The notes beneath the pieces were generated by a model. The model saw nothing but the letters and a program-made list of their open reading frames with translations. It was not told the DNA's origin and ran no database searches. Of a DNA stretch of 64,000 nucleotides, positions 9,580 to 19,441 are shown one piece after another (the stretch's first letter is position 1; the number at the start of each line of letters is the position of its first letter). A program made the translations under genes and the position numbers. The stretch comes from Aureibaculum flavum (GTDB lineage Bacteria; Bacteroidota; Bacteroidia; Flavobacteriales; Flavobacteriaceae), in the NCBI RefSeq assembly GCF_016406085.1, contig NZ_JAEHFJ010000001.1:124001-188000 (forward strand), given 5' to 3'.

Positions 9580-10644
9580 ATGAAAAAGCATAATTTTAGT
9601 GCAGGACCTTCTATTTTACCACAAGAAGTTTTGCAAAAAGCCTCAGAAGCAATATTAAATTTTAATGATGAAAATTTATCATTAATAGAAATCTCACATA
9701 GAAGCCCAGCCTTTGTTGCGGTAATGGAAAAAGCCAGCAATCTCGTTTTGGAGTTGCTAAACCTTGAAAACAAAGGTTATTCAGCATTGTTTTTACAAGG
9801 TGGTGCAAGTTTAGAATTTTTAATGACTCCATATAACCTAATGAAAGAGGGTGGAAAAGCCGCTTATTTAGATACAGGAGCTTGGAGTTCAAAAGCAATC
9901 AAAGAAGCAAAATTGTTTGGTGATGTAGCAATAGTTGCATCTTCTAAAGATAAAAATTACAATTACATTCCAAAAGGCTTTGAAATACCAGCTGATGCTG
10001 ATTACTTTCATTGCACAAGTAATAACACCATTTATGGTACCCAAATGAAATCATTTCCGAAAAGCAATAGCCTACTCGTTTGTGATATGAGTTCGGATAT
10101 CTTTTCTCGTTCTTTAGATTTTTCTCAATTTGATTTAATCTATGCTGGAGCTCAAAAAAACATGGGACCAGCTGGAGCTACTTTAGTTGTAGTAAAAGAT
10201 GAAGTTTTAGGAAAAACCGGACGCAAAATACCTTCAATGTTAGATTATCAAATACATATTTCTAAAGACAGTATGTTTAATACCCCTCCTGTTTTTGCTG
10301 TTTATGTATCTATGCTAACATTACAATGGTTAAAAGATTCGGGTGGTGTTGCTGGAATTGAAAAAATAAACAACGCCAAAGCTGCATTATTATATGATGA
10401 AATTGATAGCAACCCTTTATTTAAAGGTGTCGCAGAAAAAGAAGATAGATCTAACATGAATGCTACCTTTGTTTTAACGGATGAAACCTTAAAAGACAAA
10501 TTTGATGCACTATGTAAAGCTGCTGGCCTAAGTGGTATCAATGGTCACAGATCAGTTGGTGGTTATAGAGCGAGTATGTATAATGCCCTACCTTTAGAAA
10601 GTGTACAGGCCTTAGTAAATGTAATGAAAGAATTAAATAAATAA
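9580..10644 (+). CDS. serC: Phosphoserine aminotransferase
   Basis: PLP enzyme of serine synthesis, converting 3-phosphohydroxypyruvate and glutamate to phosphoserine and 2-oxoglutarate; relatives also act in pyridoxal phosphate synthesis. At 354 residues it is of normal length. It begins KKHNFSAGPS and has the GGASLEF phosphate loop and the PLP lysine in YAGAQKNMGPAG near residue 192. serA follows 10 bases downstream, making a two-gene serine operon. Confidence 0.97.
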   Translation: MKKHNFSAGPSILPQEVLQKASEAILNFNDENLSLIEISHRSPAFVAVMEKASNLVLELLNLENKGYSALFLQGGASLEFLMTPYNLMKEGGKAAYLDTGAWSSKAIKEAKLFGDVAIVASSKDKNYNYIPKGFEIPADADYFHCTSNNTIYGTQMKSFPKSNSLLVCDMSSDIFSRSLDFSQFDLIYAGAQKNMGPAGATLVVVKDEVLGKTGRKIPSMLDYQIHISKDSMFNTPPVFAVYVSMLTLQWLKDSGGVAGIEKINNAKAALLYDEIDSNPLFKGVAEKEDRSNMNATFVLTDETLKDKFDALCKAAGLSGINGHRSVGGYRASMYNALPLESVQALVNVMKELNK

Positions 10645-10654
10645 AAACAAGTAG

Positions 10655-11605
10655 ATGATAGTATTAGCAAATGACGGAATTGCACAAAGTGGTGTTATAG
10701 CATTAGAAAATGCAGGTTATAAAGTAGATTTAACTACAGTAGCTCAAGATCAATTAATTGATTACATAAATACAAATAAAGTGGCCGTTTTATTGGTTAG
10801 AAGTGCAACTACTGTACGTAAAAACCTTATAGACGCCTGTCCTTCTTTAAAAATAATAGGCCGTGGCGGTGTTGGTATGGATAATATTGATGTAGAATAT
10901 GCGAGAGAAAAAGGACTTAAAGTCATTAATACACCAGCAGCATCTTCTCATTCAGTAGCAGAGCTCGTTTTTGCTCACCTTTTTGGTATGGTTCGTTTCT
11001 TACACGACTCGAACAGAAATATGCCATTAGAAGGAGATTCAAAATTTAAAGATTTAAAAAAGGCATATGCCAAGGGTGTAGAATTAAAAGGAAAAACCTT
11101 AGGTGTTTTAGGCTTTGGTCGTATTGGACAAGCTACTGCAAAAATTGCTTTAGGAGTTGGAATGAAAGTTGTGGCATTTGACCCTTTTCTAGAATCAGCT
11201 GATTTAGAATTAGATTTTTATGATGGACAACGTCTAAATTTCAAAATAGATACAATTTCAAAAGAAGAAGTATTAAAACAATCAGATTTTATTACACTAC
11301 ATGTTCCTGCACAAGACGAGTATGTTATATCTACTAAGGAATTTGACCTAATGAAAGACAAAGCTTGTATTGTTAATGCGGCACGTGGTGGTGTTATTGA
11401 TGAAATTGCTTTGGTTGAAGCTATTGATAAGGGAAAAATTTCACAAGCTGCTTTAGATGTTTTTGAAAAAGAGCCTATGCCAGAAATTCAATTATTAATG
11501 AATCCAAATATTTCATTAACACCTCATATTGGTGCTGCTACGAATGAAGCTCAAGAAAGAATTGGAAGTGAATTGGCGGAACAGATTATTGCTATTTTAG
11601 GGTAA
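10655..11605 (+). CDS. serA: D-3-phosphoglycerate dehydrogenase (short form)
   Basis: NAD-dependent 2-hydroxyacid dehydrogenase that starts serine synthesis by oxidising 3-phosphoglycerate. It has the nucleotide-binding motif GVLGFGRIGQ near residues 147-156 and catalytic arginine, glutamate and histidine in NAARGGVID, FEKEPMP and LTPHIGAA. At 316 residues it lacks the C-terminal ACT domain of longer SerA proteins, so serine feedback through an ACT domain is not expected. Its position directly after serC supports the call over other 2-hydroxyacid dehydrogenases. Confidence 0.92.
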   Translation: MIVLANDGIAQSGVIALENAGYKVDLTTVAQDQLIDYINTNKVAVLLVRSATTVRKNLIDACPSLKIIGRGGVGMDNIDVEYAREKGLKVINTPAASSHSVAELVFAHLFGMVRFLHDSNRNMPLEGDSKFKDLKKAYAKGVELKGKTLGVLGFGRIGQATAKIALGVGMKVVAFDPFLESADLELDFYDGQRLNFKIDTISKEEVLKQSDFITLHVPAQDEYVISTKEFDLMKDKACIVNAARGGVIDEIALVEAIDKGKISQAALDVFEKEPMPEIQLLMNPNISLTPHIGAATNEAQERIGSELAEQIIAILG

Positions 11606-11639
11606 TCATATCTTTTTTATTTAAAATTTTTCATAATTA

Positions 11640-11666
11640 AATTACTCCTTATTTTAAGGAGTAATT
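11640..11666 (+). terminator. Hairpin between serA and yggS
   Basis: Perfect 10-base arms ATTACTCCTT and AAGGAGTAAT around a 5-base ATTTT loop, followed by an A/T-rich tail, 35 bases after serA. It probably ends the serCA transcript, though it could also act as an mRNA-stabilising structure. Confidence 0.6.
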
Positions 11667-11693
11667 TAATTATAGTTATTTAAAAATATTTAT

Positions 11694-12347
11694 ATGAGCA
11701 TTTCTGAAAATCTTAAAAAAATTAAACAAAGCCTACCTGCTCAGGTAGCATTGGTTGCTGTTTCTAAAACGAAACCAAATTCAGCTATTCTAGAAGCCTA
11801 CAGTACTGGACAACGTATTTTTGGAGAGAATAGAATTCAAGAAATGGTTGATAAATATGATGCTTTGCCAAAAGATATTGAATGGCATATGATTGGTCAT
11901 TTACAGCGAAACAAGGTAAAGTATATGGCCCATTTTGTTAAGCTTATTCACGGTGTTGACAGTTTTAAAACCCTTCAAGAAATTAACAAACAAGCAAAAA
12001 AACATAATAGGGTAATTCATTGCTTATTACAAGCCAGAATAGCAGAAGAAGATACTAAGTTTGGTTTACCATTTACCGAAATTGAAGAAATATTATCTTC
12101 AAAAGAACTTGAAGCATTAGAAAATATATCAATTACGGGTTTAATGGGTATGGCAACATTTACCGATAATATAGAGCAAATTAAAGCTGAGTTTTCCAAA
12201 ATAAAAACCCTCTTTGAAAAATTAAAAACCGATCATAAAGAATTTACTTCTTTATCTATTGGTATGAGTGGCGATTACAAACTTGCCATTGAATGTGGAA
12301 GTACAATGGTCAGAGTTGGTAGTGCAATATTTGGCACTAGAAACTAA
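11694..12347 (+). CDS. YggS/PLPBP-family pyridoxal phosphate-binding protein
   Basis: Cytosolic PLP-binding protein of the YggS/PROSC family, involved in vitamin B6 and amino-acid balance rather than a known catalysis. The 217-residue single TIM-barrel domain has the PLP lysine in VAVSKTKP near residue 26, and the conserved IGENRIQE-like FGENRIQE, WHMIGHLQRNK and LSIGMSGDY motifs. It converges on the LytTR regulator gene with a 6-base gap. Confidence 0.93.
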   Translation: MSISENLKKIKQSLPAQVALVAVSKTKPNSAILEAYSTGQRIFGENRIQEMVDKYDALPKDIEWHMIGHLQRNKVKYMAHFVKLIHGVDSFKTLQEINKQAKKHNRVIHCLLQARIAEEDTKFGLPFTEIEEILSSKELEALENISITGLMGMATFTDNIEQIKAEFSKIKTLFEKLKTDHKEFTSLSIGMSGDYKLAIECGSTMVRVGSAIFGTRN

Positions 12348-12353
12348 AAAAAA

Positions 12354-13070
12354 TTAACCATCAATGCGTTTTATAAATGCATCTTTATAGTTCAATCCAA
12401 TAGGTATTCTTTTATCATCGATTACAATTCTATTTCGTTGTACTGATTTAATATGCTTTAATGACACTATAAATGACCTATGGACTCTAATAAAATTAGC
12501 TGTAGATAATTTTTCTTCAAATATTTTCAAACTGTTTAAGGTTAAAATAGGTTTAGAATTTATGTTTGTATAAATTTTTACATAATCCTTTAAACCTTCT
12601 ATATAAAGAATACTCTTTAGATTGACCTTAACATTTTCATAATCGGATTTTACAAAAATAAATTCTGGAGGTGCTGAATTTTTAATCACTACGTCCTTTT
12701 TTGAATCATTTTTTAAACTAAAAAGGTCTTGTGCTCTATTTACTGCTTTAATAAATCTATGAAAAGGTATTGGTTTTACTAAATAATCAACTGCATTTAA
12801 ATTAAAACCTTCCAACGCATAATGTGAATAGGCAGTCGTAAAAATAAATAGCGGTTTTACTTCCAATGATTTAATAAACTCAACACCTGAAAAATCAGGC
12901 ATTTCAATATCTGTAAATATTAAATCTATTTGGCTAGATTTTATTGTTTCCGTTGCTTCCATTGCATTTGAACAACTATTTTCCAATTGTAAAAAGGGAA
13001 CCTTTGAAACAAAATCTTCTAATAACTCTATAGCTAGTGGCTCATCATCAATAATTAAACAACGCATCAT
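12354..13070 (-). CDS. LytTR-family response regulator
   Basis: A 238-residue regulator with a receiver domain (about 1-115; phospho-acceptor aspartate in IFTDIEMPDFSG and lysine in YLVKPIPFH) and a LytTR DNA-binding domain (about 135-235; VRVHRSF-like RVHRSFIVSLKHI). It overlaps the start of the regulator's kinase gene (13067-14113) by 4 bases, so the two form a translationally coupled two-component pair. Target genes are unknown. Confidence 0.92.
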   Translation of the reverse strand: MMRCLIIDDEPLAIELLEDFVSKVPFLQLENSCSNAMEATETIKSSQIDLIFTDIEMPDFSGVEFIKSLEVKPLFIFTTAYSHYALEGFNLNAVDYLVKPIPFHRFIKAVNRAQDLFSLKNDSKKDVVIKNSAPPEFIFVKSDYENVKVNLKSILYIEGLKDYVKIYTNINSKPILTLNSLKIFEEKLSTANFIRVHRSFIVSLKHIKSVQRNRIVIDDKRIPIGLNYKDAFIKRIDG

Positions 13071-14113
13071 TTTCTTTTTAATTTTAAAGTTAAAAAAACA
13101 CGAAAGTGATTATTTTCATCCGTTATAATTAACTCATGATTATTAGGGTATAATAAATTTAATCTGTTTTTTATATTATGTAATCCTACTCCAGAATTAT
13201 GTTCATTCTTTTTACGTAATGAAGAAATATGATTGATAACTTCAAAAATTAAATGCTCACCTTCAACGGTCATTTTAATTCTAATATCAGTTTTACCTGT
13301 AAAATCAGTTCCATACTTAAAGGCATTTTCAATAAATGAAATCAATAATAATGGCTCTATCTTATGGTCTAAACTACCATGCATATTAAAACGTACTCCA
13401 ATAGAATCTTTAATCCTTAAGGTCTGTAAGGATATATAGTTTTTGATATAATTTAATTCATCTTCTAAAGGAACTAAAGCTCTATCTGTTTCATAAATCA
13501 TGTATCTCATTAATTCAGATAATGTTATAATTGCTTCACTAGTATCATCAGATTTTTTGTTAGCCAATGCATAAATACTATTTAAAGAATTGAATAAAAA
13601 ATGAGGATTTAATTGTGCCTTTAGAAAAGATAATTCAGTATTGACTTTTTCTGATTGCATCAACACCTTTTGTTTTTCGTTTTTATACCATTCCAAGGCG
13701 AGTCTAATACTAGTACCAATGGCAAAGAACAATAAAATTGTTATCAATTTTGAGAATCGAACAAAAAACGGAGGTAATTTTCGCTCTACCAACAACCTGT
13801 CAGACAAAAGATTAGGTCTAAAATTTTCAATAATTCGATCTGGCCTTAACTCACGTGAAACAAAATATACACTTATAGAAATTGAAAGTACGATAGCCAC
13901 ATAAATTAAAATCTTATGTTTTAATAAAAGTTTAGGAACAAGAATAAAATAGTTAAAATAAAATAAAAATAAGATTGTGAACCAAAAGACATAAACATTT
14001 GAAGGTATAAATTCAATTTGATAATAAACTTGACTTAAGCCAATGGCAAAAACAATCATCCATGCTAAAACATGGATTATTATTACATTTATGTATTTAT
14101 GACCTTTAATCAA
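13067..14113 (-). CDS. LytS/YehU-type sensor histidine kinase
   Basis: A 348-residue membrane kinase with about four transmembrane segments (residues about 10-140), then a His_kinase domain with the phospho-accepting histidine in QLNPHFLFNSLNS near residue 171, and an ATPase domain with SFIENAFKYG and GVGLHNIKNRL. No extracellular sensor domain is seen. It is the partner of the overlapping LytTR regulator. Confidence 0.92.
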   Translation of the reverse strand: MIKGHKYINVIIIHVLAWMIVFAIGLSQVYYQIEFIPSNVYVFWFTILFLFYFNYFILVPKLLLKHKILIYVAIVLSISISVYFVSRELRPDRIIENFRPNLLSDRLLVERKLPPFFVRFSKLITILLFFAIGTSIRLALEWYKNEKQKVLMQSEKVNTELSFLKAQLNPHFLFNSLNSIYALANKKSDDTSEAIITLSELMRYMIYETDRALVPLEDELNYIKNYISLQTLRIKDSIGVRFNMHGSLDHKIEPLLLISFIENAFKYGTDFTGKTDIRIKMTVEGEHLIFEVINHISSLRKKNEHNSGVGLHNIKNRLNLLYPNNHELIITDENNHFRVFLTLKLKRK

Positions 14114-14135
14114 ATTATAATATTAACGCGAAAAA

Positions 14136-14143
14136 CAAAATTA
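14136..14143 (-). promoter_or_regulatory. -7 box before the LytS-type kinase (TAATTTTG)
   Basis: On the minus strand TAATTTTG fits TAnnTTTG and is placed about 23 bases before the kinase start codon. It lies in the gap between the small membrane protein gene and the kinase, so the two-component pair may be transcribed on its own. Confidence 0.4.
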
Positions 14144-14148
14144 GTAAA

Positions 14149-14484
14149 CTAGTTGTACAGTGTAACATTTAAATGTTTTAAATCTTCAATGGTTATTGTT
14201 GGCAATTTATTTTTATCGAGTCTTTTAATCACTAATTTTGCGGTTTTATATGCATCATTTTTTGTAAAAAAAGGATGGTTTCCCTTTACAGCTGGAATAT
14301 AATTTTGCTTAATAAATAATTTATCCTGTTGTAAAATGTTGTACCCCCAACCTTGATCCACTTTAAAAGTCTCTATAGAATATAGTTTTGATGAGGCATC
14401 AAAATTATTATTTTTCTTGACAATAAAGACAATTAAAGTTGTTAATAAAATAACAAAACCGATTATAAAAAATTTCTTTTTCAT
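14149..14484 (-). CDS. Hypothetical small membrane-anchored protein
   Basis: A 111-residue protein with one N-terminal transmembrane segment (about residues 4-22) or uncleaved signal, followed by a small soluble domain containing YKTAKLVIKRLDK, which looks like the DUF4907 type seen in Bacteroidota, though I hold that assignment loosely. It is on the same strand as the kinase/regulator pair downstream. Function unknown. Confidence 0.6.
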   Translation of the reverse strand: MKKKFFIIGFVILLTTLIVFIVKKNNNFDASSKLYSIETFKVDQGWGYNILQQDKLFIKQNYIPAVKGNHPFFTKNDAYKTAKLVIKRLDKNKLPTITIEDLKHLNVTLYN

Positions 14485-14575
14485 TTACTAAAAATAACAA
14501 AGGAGTAAGTTATAATTATAAACCTACCCCTTTTAAATAATTAATCTATATTAACTTAAACATTATTCTATTTTT

Positions 14576-15550
14576 TTAATCATCTTCATCAACTTCTTCT
14601 AAGGGTTTAAACTCCCAAATATCATCGAAGTAATAGCTTCCACTTTTTCCCATTGTTATAAATGCTCTATCCCCAAAGTTAAATCCAGATGCATCTTCAC
14701 GGCCACTTCCTTCAAAACTTGCTAACTCATCCCAAGTATCATCACTAGGGTCATACTCCCAAACATCTTGTGTATAATTACCAGAAACATAATACCCTTT
14801 ACCATCCAATGTAAATCCTACAGATCCACTTCTTGTAATTGAGTATTCATCCTCCTCATCTAAATCTGTCAATTTTGTCCATACTTCTGTATCACCATCA
14901 AATACATAAAAATCTTCTTCATAAATTCCATTATGAATACCTGTTCCTAAATAAACTTTATTTCCAATAGTAAAAGTAGCTGCATCTTTTCTTTTTGAAC
15001 CGCTGTATCCAACAGATTGTTCCCATGAATCAGCAACATCATTATATTTGTAAAAATCTTTCAATTCACTACCATCATACCCCGTTCCTATATAACCATT
15101 ACCTGAAACTGAAAACCCAATTGCACCATATCGTTCAGTTCCTATAAAATCAGCTCTAGGCTCCCAAGTATTCGATGTAGCATCGTAGGCCCAAAAATCG
15201 TTTAATTTATCATCACCATCATATCCAGTACCTAAATAACCAACTCCATTTAACTCAAAACCAACAGCCCCACTACGAGCAGTACCTGGAAAATCAGCTT
15301 TCTGAACCCAATAATTACCTTCAGCTGAATATTCCCATACATCAACTAAATAATCATCTCCATCATAACCAGTTGCTAAATATCCTTTGTTACCTATTAC
15401 AAACGAAACTGCATTTGCCCGAGCATCGCCATCAAAGTCAGAGCTTTCAATCCAATTTCCATAATCATCATCATCATCGTCTGAACAGCCGATAGTTATC
15501 ATAAAAAGCATAAAGAACATGCTTTTAAAAATCATTTTTGTTAATTTCAT
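14576..15550 (-). CDS. Kelch-repeat lipoprotein
   Basis: A lipoprotein of about 324 residues with the lipobox ITIGCS and a run of aspartates after the cysteine, then five to six repeats of about 50 residues with GYLGTGYDGDD-type blades, predicting a Kelch beta-propeller. Such propellers bind proteins or glycans at the cell surface. I chose the ATG at 15550 because it gives a clean signal peptide and lies downstream of the -7 box at 15610-15617; the frame stays open to 15658. Confidence 0.87.
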   Translation of the reverse strand: MKLTKMIFKSMFFMLFMITIGCSDDDDDDYGNWIESSDFDGDARANAVSFVIGNKGYLATGYDGDDYLVDVWEYSAEGNYWVQKADFPGTARSGAVGFELNGVGYLGTGYDGDDKLNDFWAYDATSNTWEPRADFIGTERYGAIGFSVSGNGYIGTGYDGSELKDFYKYNDVADSWEQSVGYSGSKRKDAATFTIGNKVYLGTGIHNGIYEEDFYVFDGDTEVWTKLTDLDEEDEYSITRSGSVGFTLDGKGYYVSGNYTQDVWEYDPSDDTWDELASFEGSGREDASGFNFGDRAFITMGKSGSYYFDDIWEFKPLEEVDEDD

Positions 15551-15609
15551 ATTTATTATATTTATAATTATATTAATGCTTAAGTAGCTTCTAGCATTAC
15601 TTTCTGAAG

Positions 15610-15617
15610 CAAAAGTA
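15610..15617 (-). promoter_or_regulatory. -7 box of Kelch lipoprotein promoter (TACTTTTG)
   Basis: TACTTTTG on the minus strand fits TAnnTTTG. Expected transcription start near 15604, about 54 bases before the ATG at 15550, which argues against the longer start at 15658. Confidence 0.5.
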
Positions 15618-15828
15618 TAACCAAAGGTTTTAATTAAAATTATAAAATAGATGAACACTCACTTTTCATCTACTAACTGATAATACTTACATACCAATCA
15701 TTAAAATCATTGATTTACAGTGTTTTAACAAAATTTTAGCTTTTTAGTCGATACAAATACGCACTTAATCTATTTTGTAGAACTTATACATTATGATTGA
15801 GATACTTTTGCTCAAAATTGAAAGCTAA

Positions 15829-17169
15829 ATGAGATATTATACGATTGGTTTACTGTGTTTATTACTACTTTCTATATCATGTGAAAGTGATAATGCAACC
15901 TATGAAATAGGGGAAGATTTTGTTGATAACAACCTAAAGGTTAAGTTGGTTGATACATTGACCATAAATAGTTCAACCATAGTTTTTGATTCAATTGTTA
16001 CATCAGGTACAGAAAGAATATTATTAGGTACTATTAATGATGATGACTTAGGTAATATCACTTCAAAAAGTTTTTTTCAAGTAGGCAACAGCTCTATAAC
16101 TATTGATGATGATGCTGAATATGACTCTATTGCCTTAGTTCTATATTATGATACCTATTATTATGGAGATACTACTAAAGTACAAACATTTAATGTACAT
16201 AGAATCAATGAAACATTTGAACCAAACAACGATGATGACGATGACGATGATACTAATTTTTACAACTCTTCTTCCTTAACTTATGATGATGATGCTTTAG
16301 GAACTTTAAGTTTTTACCCTAAACCCATAGATGCAGAACATGATTCATTATATATTAAACTCAGTTACGAGTTTGGATTAGATTTATTTGATAAAATACA
16401 GAATGATGAAATTGAAGACAATGATGATTTTACAGATTATTTAAAAGGATTAGCGATAATTCCCGAAATTAATAATAGCTCATTTCTAGGCTTTAGTTTT
16501 TCTTCAACTGAGACCTTTAATAATTCAGCTTTAAGAATTTATTATACTATTGACGACGATGATGATGAAAACAATGATTACTATAAAGAATTTTATATTA
16601 CAAGTTCAGCGAATCAGTTTAACAATATATCCTATGATAAAGAAAACTCCATTTTAAATGATATTGTAGACAGCGAAAGCTCCTTGTCTAGCAGTGAAAC
16701 CAATAATTCAACTTTTATACAATCAGGTACTGGTATTTGTACCAAAATTGAAATATCAAATTTAAAAGAATTATTAAGACTTGAAGAAAACAGCACCCTC
16801 TTAGAAGCCATATTAAAAATAGTACCCAGTAAAAGTAGTTACAACAGTAAAACTAAATTGAGTGAATCTATAAGTGCCTATATTATAGATAGTAAAAACA
16901 GATATGTTAGTCAACTTTTTGATTCAGACTCAAACACTTTATATGCCACACTTCAAAATGAAGATGACGAGTTTAATAATAATACCTATTACACGTTAGA
17001 TTTAACTTCGTTTGTCGAAAGTATAGTAACTACAGACTATGATAACAACTATTCTATAATGTTACTATTACCTGATTCTGACAAAACTATAGATAAATTA
17101 AAATTAGACGATTTCTCTAGTTCTGAAAACTTCAAAATGGAATTAGCGATAACATATCTCACCTATTAA
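15829..17169 (+). CDS. DUF4270-family lipoprotein
   Basis: A 446-residue lipoprotein (lipobox LLSISC near residue 18) matching the DUF4270 family found in Bacteroidota: an early YEIGEDFVD, LVDTLTINSSTIVFDSI, and GTINDDDLGNITSKSFFQ. It is rich in aspartate and asparagine, with long aspartate runs near residues 135-141 and 243-247. The next gene starts 1 base after its stop, so the pair is an operon. DUF4270 proteins are surface-exposed and of unknown function. Confidence 0.87.
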   Translation: MRYYTIGLLCLLLLSISCESDNATYEIGEDFVDNNLKVKLVDTLTINSSTIVFDSIVTSGTERILLGTINDDDLGNITSKSFFQVGNSSITIDDDAEYDSIALVLYYDTYYYGDTTKVQTFNVHRINETFEPNNDDDDDDDTNFYNSSSLTYDDDALGTLSFYPKPIDAEHDSLYIKLSYEFGLDLFDKIQNDEIEDNDDFTDYLKGLAIIPEINNSSFLGFSFSSTETFNNSALRIYYTIDDDDDENNDYYKEFYITSSANQFNNISYDKENSILNDIVDSESSLSSSETNNSTFIQSGTGICTKIEISNLKELLRLEENSTLLEAILKIVPSKSSYNSKTKLSESISAYIIDSKNRYVSQLFDSDSNTLYATLQNEDDEFNNNTYYTLDLTSFVESIVTTDYDNNYSIMLLLPDSDKTIDKLKLDDFSSSENFKMELAITYLTY

Positions 17170-17170
17170 A

Positions 17171-18421
17171 ATGATCATGATAAAAAAAATTATAATTATA
17201 TTAACTATCGGTTTATCAAGTATGGTTAGTGCACAAAACGACACAAGCTCTCCGTATTCATTATATGGGTTAGGCGTAGAAAACACCACTTACTTTAATC
17301 GTTTTACTTCTCTGGGGAACTCAGGTATCGCCTATAGAGATCCGTATTCATTAAACAATACCAACCCTGCTTATCTTGCTGATATTGGTAATAATACTTT
17401 CTTATATGAATTAGGTGTTAACGGTGTAATGTCAAACAATGAAACAAGTTCTATTCATGAAAAAACCTATGACTTTAATTTTTCACATTTAGCATTAGCC
17501 TTTCCTATTAAAAAAGGCTGGGGTTTAAGTTTTGGATTATTACCCTACACAAAAGTCGGATATCAAGTAGATATAAGCGAAAATATAATTGGGTCAACTA
17601 GCAATTATGTTACCAATATTACAGGATCTGGCGGGTTAAATAAAGTCTTTATTAGTAATGGTTTAAAGTTAAATAAAAACATAAACGTTGGAGTAGACAT
17701 GTCTTTTCTTTTTGGTACAATTACTCAAGAAAAATGGGTGTATACAAGTAATTCAAGTGCATATTTAGAAAATTCAAGTTATTATAATGGCTTTGATGCT
17801 AAATTTGGTATACACTATACTAATTATAAATTACTCAAAGGAACAACTTTAGGAGCTACATTAGATTTACCTACTAATTTAAGTGGTAAAAATACTCTTA
17901 ATGCTTATAAAGTTCTTTCAAACTCCAGTCAAGTTACCTTCGAAGATGAAGAAGAAACAGATTTAGATAACTTTCAATTACCCGTAAAACTTGGTATAGG
18001 AATTAGTAGTAGAATTAATAAAAATATCACATTCAATTTTGATTATAAGAAAAACTTTTGGTCAGATACTAGCCAAAAAGATAATATTGGAGCATATACC
18101 AATCAAGATATTTATGCCTTAGGCTTAGAATATGGAAAATCAAACAATGAAAGTTTCTTTTGGAATAACGTAAAATATAGATTAGGTTTTAACTACGATT
18201 CAGGTTTCTTGCGTTTGTCAAATAATAATATAGATAACTATTTTGGCACTATTGGACTTGGTATGCCTTTGTCAGCTACAAATAGCTCAATGCTGAACCT
18301 TTCTTATAGTTACGGAAAACAAGGTACTACAGATAATAGTTTAATTCTTGAAAACTACCATAAACTAACATTAAATATAAGTTTAAATGCTATTTGGTTC
18401 AAAAAGAAAAAAATATTTTAA
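17171..18421 (+). CDS. Outer-membrane beta-barrel protein, DUF4270 partner
   Basis: A 416-residue protein with a Sec signal peptide (about 1-22, ending VSAQ) and alternating aromatic/hydrophobic strands typical of an outer-membrane barrel. The early SPYSLYGLG and SLGNSGIAYRDP with NPAYLADI resemble FadL/PorV-like barrels of Bacteroidota. It lies 1 base after the DUF4270 gene and may form a surface complex with it; the function is not known. Confidence 0.8.
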   Translation: MIMIKKIIIILTIGLSSMVSAQNDTSSPYSLYGLGVENTTYFNRFTSLGNSGIAYRDPYSLNNTNPAYLADIGNNTFLYELGVNGVMSNNETSSIHEKTYDFNFSHLALAFPIKKGWGLSFGLLPYTKVGYQVDISENIIGSTSNYVTNITGSGGLNKVFISNGLKLNKNINVGVDMSFLFGTITQEKWVYTSNSSAYLENSSYYNGFDAKFGIHYTNYKLLKGTTLGATLDLPTNLSGKNTLNAYKVLSNSSQVTFEDEEETDLDNFQLPVKLGIGISSRINKNITFNFDYKKNFWSDTSQKDNIGAYTNQDIYALGLEYGKSNNESFFWNNVKYRLGFNYDSGFLRLSNNNIDNYFGTIGLGMPLSATNSSMLNLSYSYGKQGTTDNSLILENYHKLTLNISLNAIWFKKKKIF

Positions 18422-18600
18422 ATGTATTTTGAAATTACTTTTTTATAAAGAACATTTTACTTTATACATTTAATTGATAGTATTTATGATTATGAATACT
18501 ATCAATTAAACGGTCTTCGCACTAATCTAATTTTCGGATTTGATTAGTTTTGAAATTCTTGTTTAAAATCTATATCTTCACGTCTTATTTTTATTTTTTA

Positions 18601-19164
18601 ATGAGAGAGAAGAGACAAAACCAAGCTAAAATTTTACGAATTTTCAGAAAGATACACCGAACAATGGGTGCTTTCTTATTTATATTTTTTTTTATCATAT
18701 CAATTACTGGTTTTCTATTAGGTTTGAAAAAAAATAGTAATGAGCTTCTCTTACCTAACACATATGTTGGTACCTCAAATAATCTAACGAAATGGATTGC
18801 TATTGATCAACTTCACGAAATTGCAAATCAGGTTTTACACGATTCTCTTGACACTAACTTGTCATTAGAACTTGATCGAATAGATATAAGAAAAGAAAAA
18901 GGTATTGTTAAATTTGTGTATCAAAATCATGCAAACGAAGTTCAGTTAGACGGAGCTACTGGCAACGTTTTAAATATTGGAAAAAGGCATTCAGATACTA
19001 TAGAAAATATACATGATGGTTCTATATTAGATAATTATTTTAACACTTCATACGGCCAAATAAAAATTATTTACACTACAACAATGAGTTTAGCTTTGCT
19101 ACTCTTTACCATAACAGGTTTTTGGCTTTGGTACGGACCTAAAAGAATGAAAAAGACAAGGTAA
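18601..19164 (+). CDS. PepSY-associated transmembrane protein
   Basis: A 187-residue protein with two membrane segments (about residues 22-42 and 158-178) around a periplasmic PepSY-like domain. The motif RKIHRTMGAFLFIFFFIISITG and the late TGFWLWYGPKR fit the PepSY_TM family, whose larger members work with siderophore uptake. I took the ATG at 18601; an upstream TTG at 18550 would add 17 hydrophobic residues. No iron-uptake gene is adjacent. Confidence 0.8.
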   Translation: MREKRQNQAKILRIFRKIHRTMGAFLFIFFFIISITGFLLGLKKNSNELLLPNTYVGTSNNLTKWIAIDQLHEIANQVLHDSLDTNLSLELDRIDIRKEKGIVKFVYQNHANEVQLDGATGNVLNIGKRHSDTIENIHDGSILDNYFNTSYGQIKIIYTTTMSLALLLFTITGFWLWYGPKRMKKTR

Positions 19165-19441
19165 CACAAAAAAAAATTGTTAATAACAAAAAACAGAAAA
19201 TTTAACAACTTTGTGAATAACAGCGATTTACACTTTTTTAAATCATTTTTTATGTAAACACATAAAATACTGAAATACAACACCTTAAGTCTAATAACCT
19301 TAATTGAAATAGATAAATTAAAAGTTTTTAATACGCTTCATATACTAAAATGATATATTAAGAGTTATTAACAAAAACAAACACCCATTATTATATGTAG
19401 CATAAATTACTTCTTATAACCCTAATGTTTTTATCTCAAAA

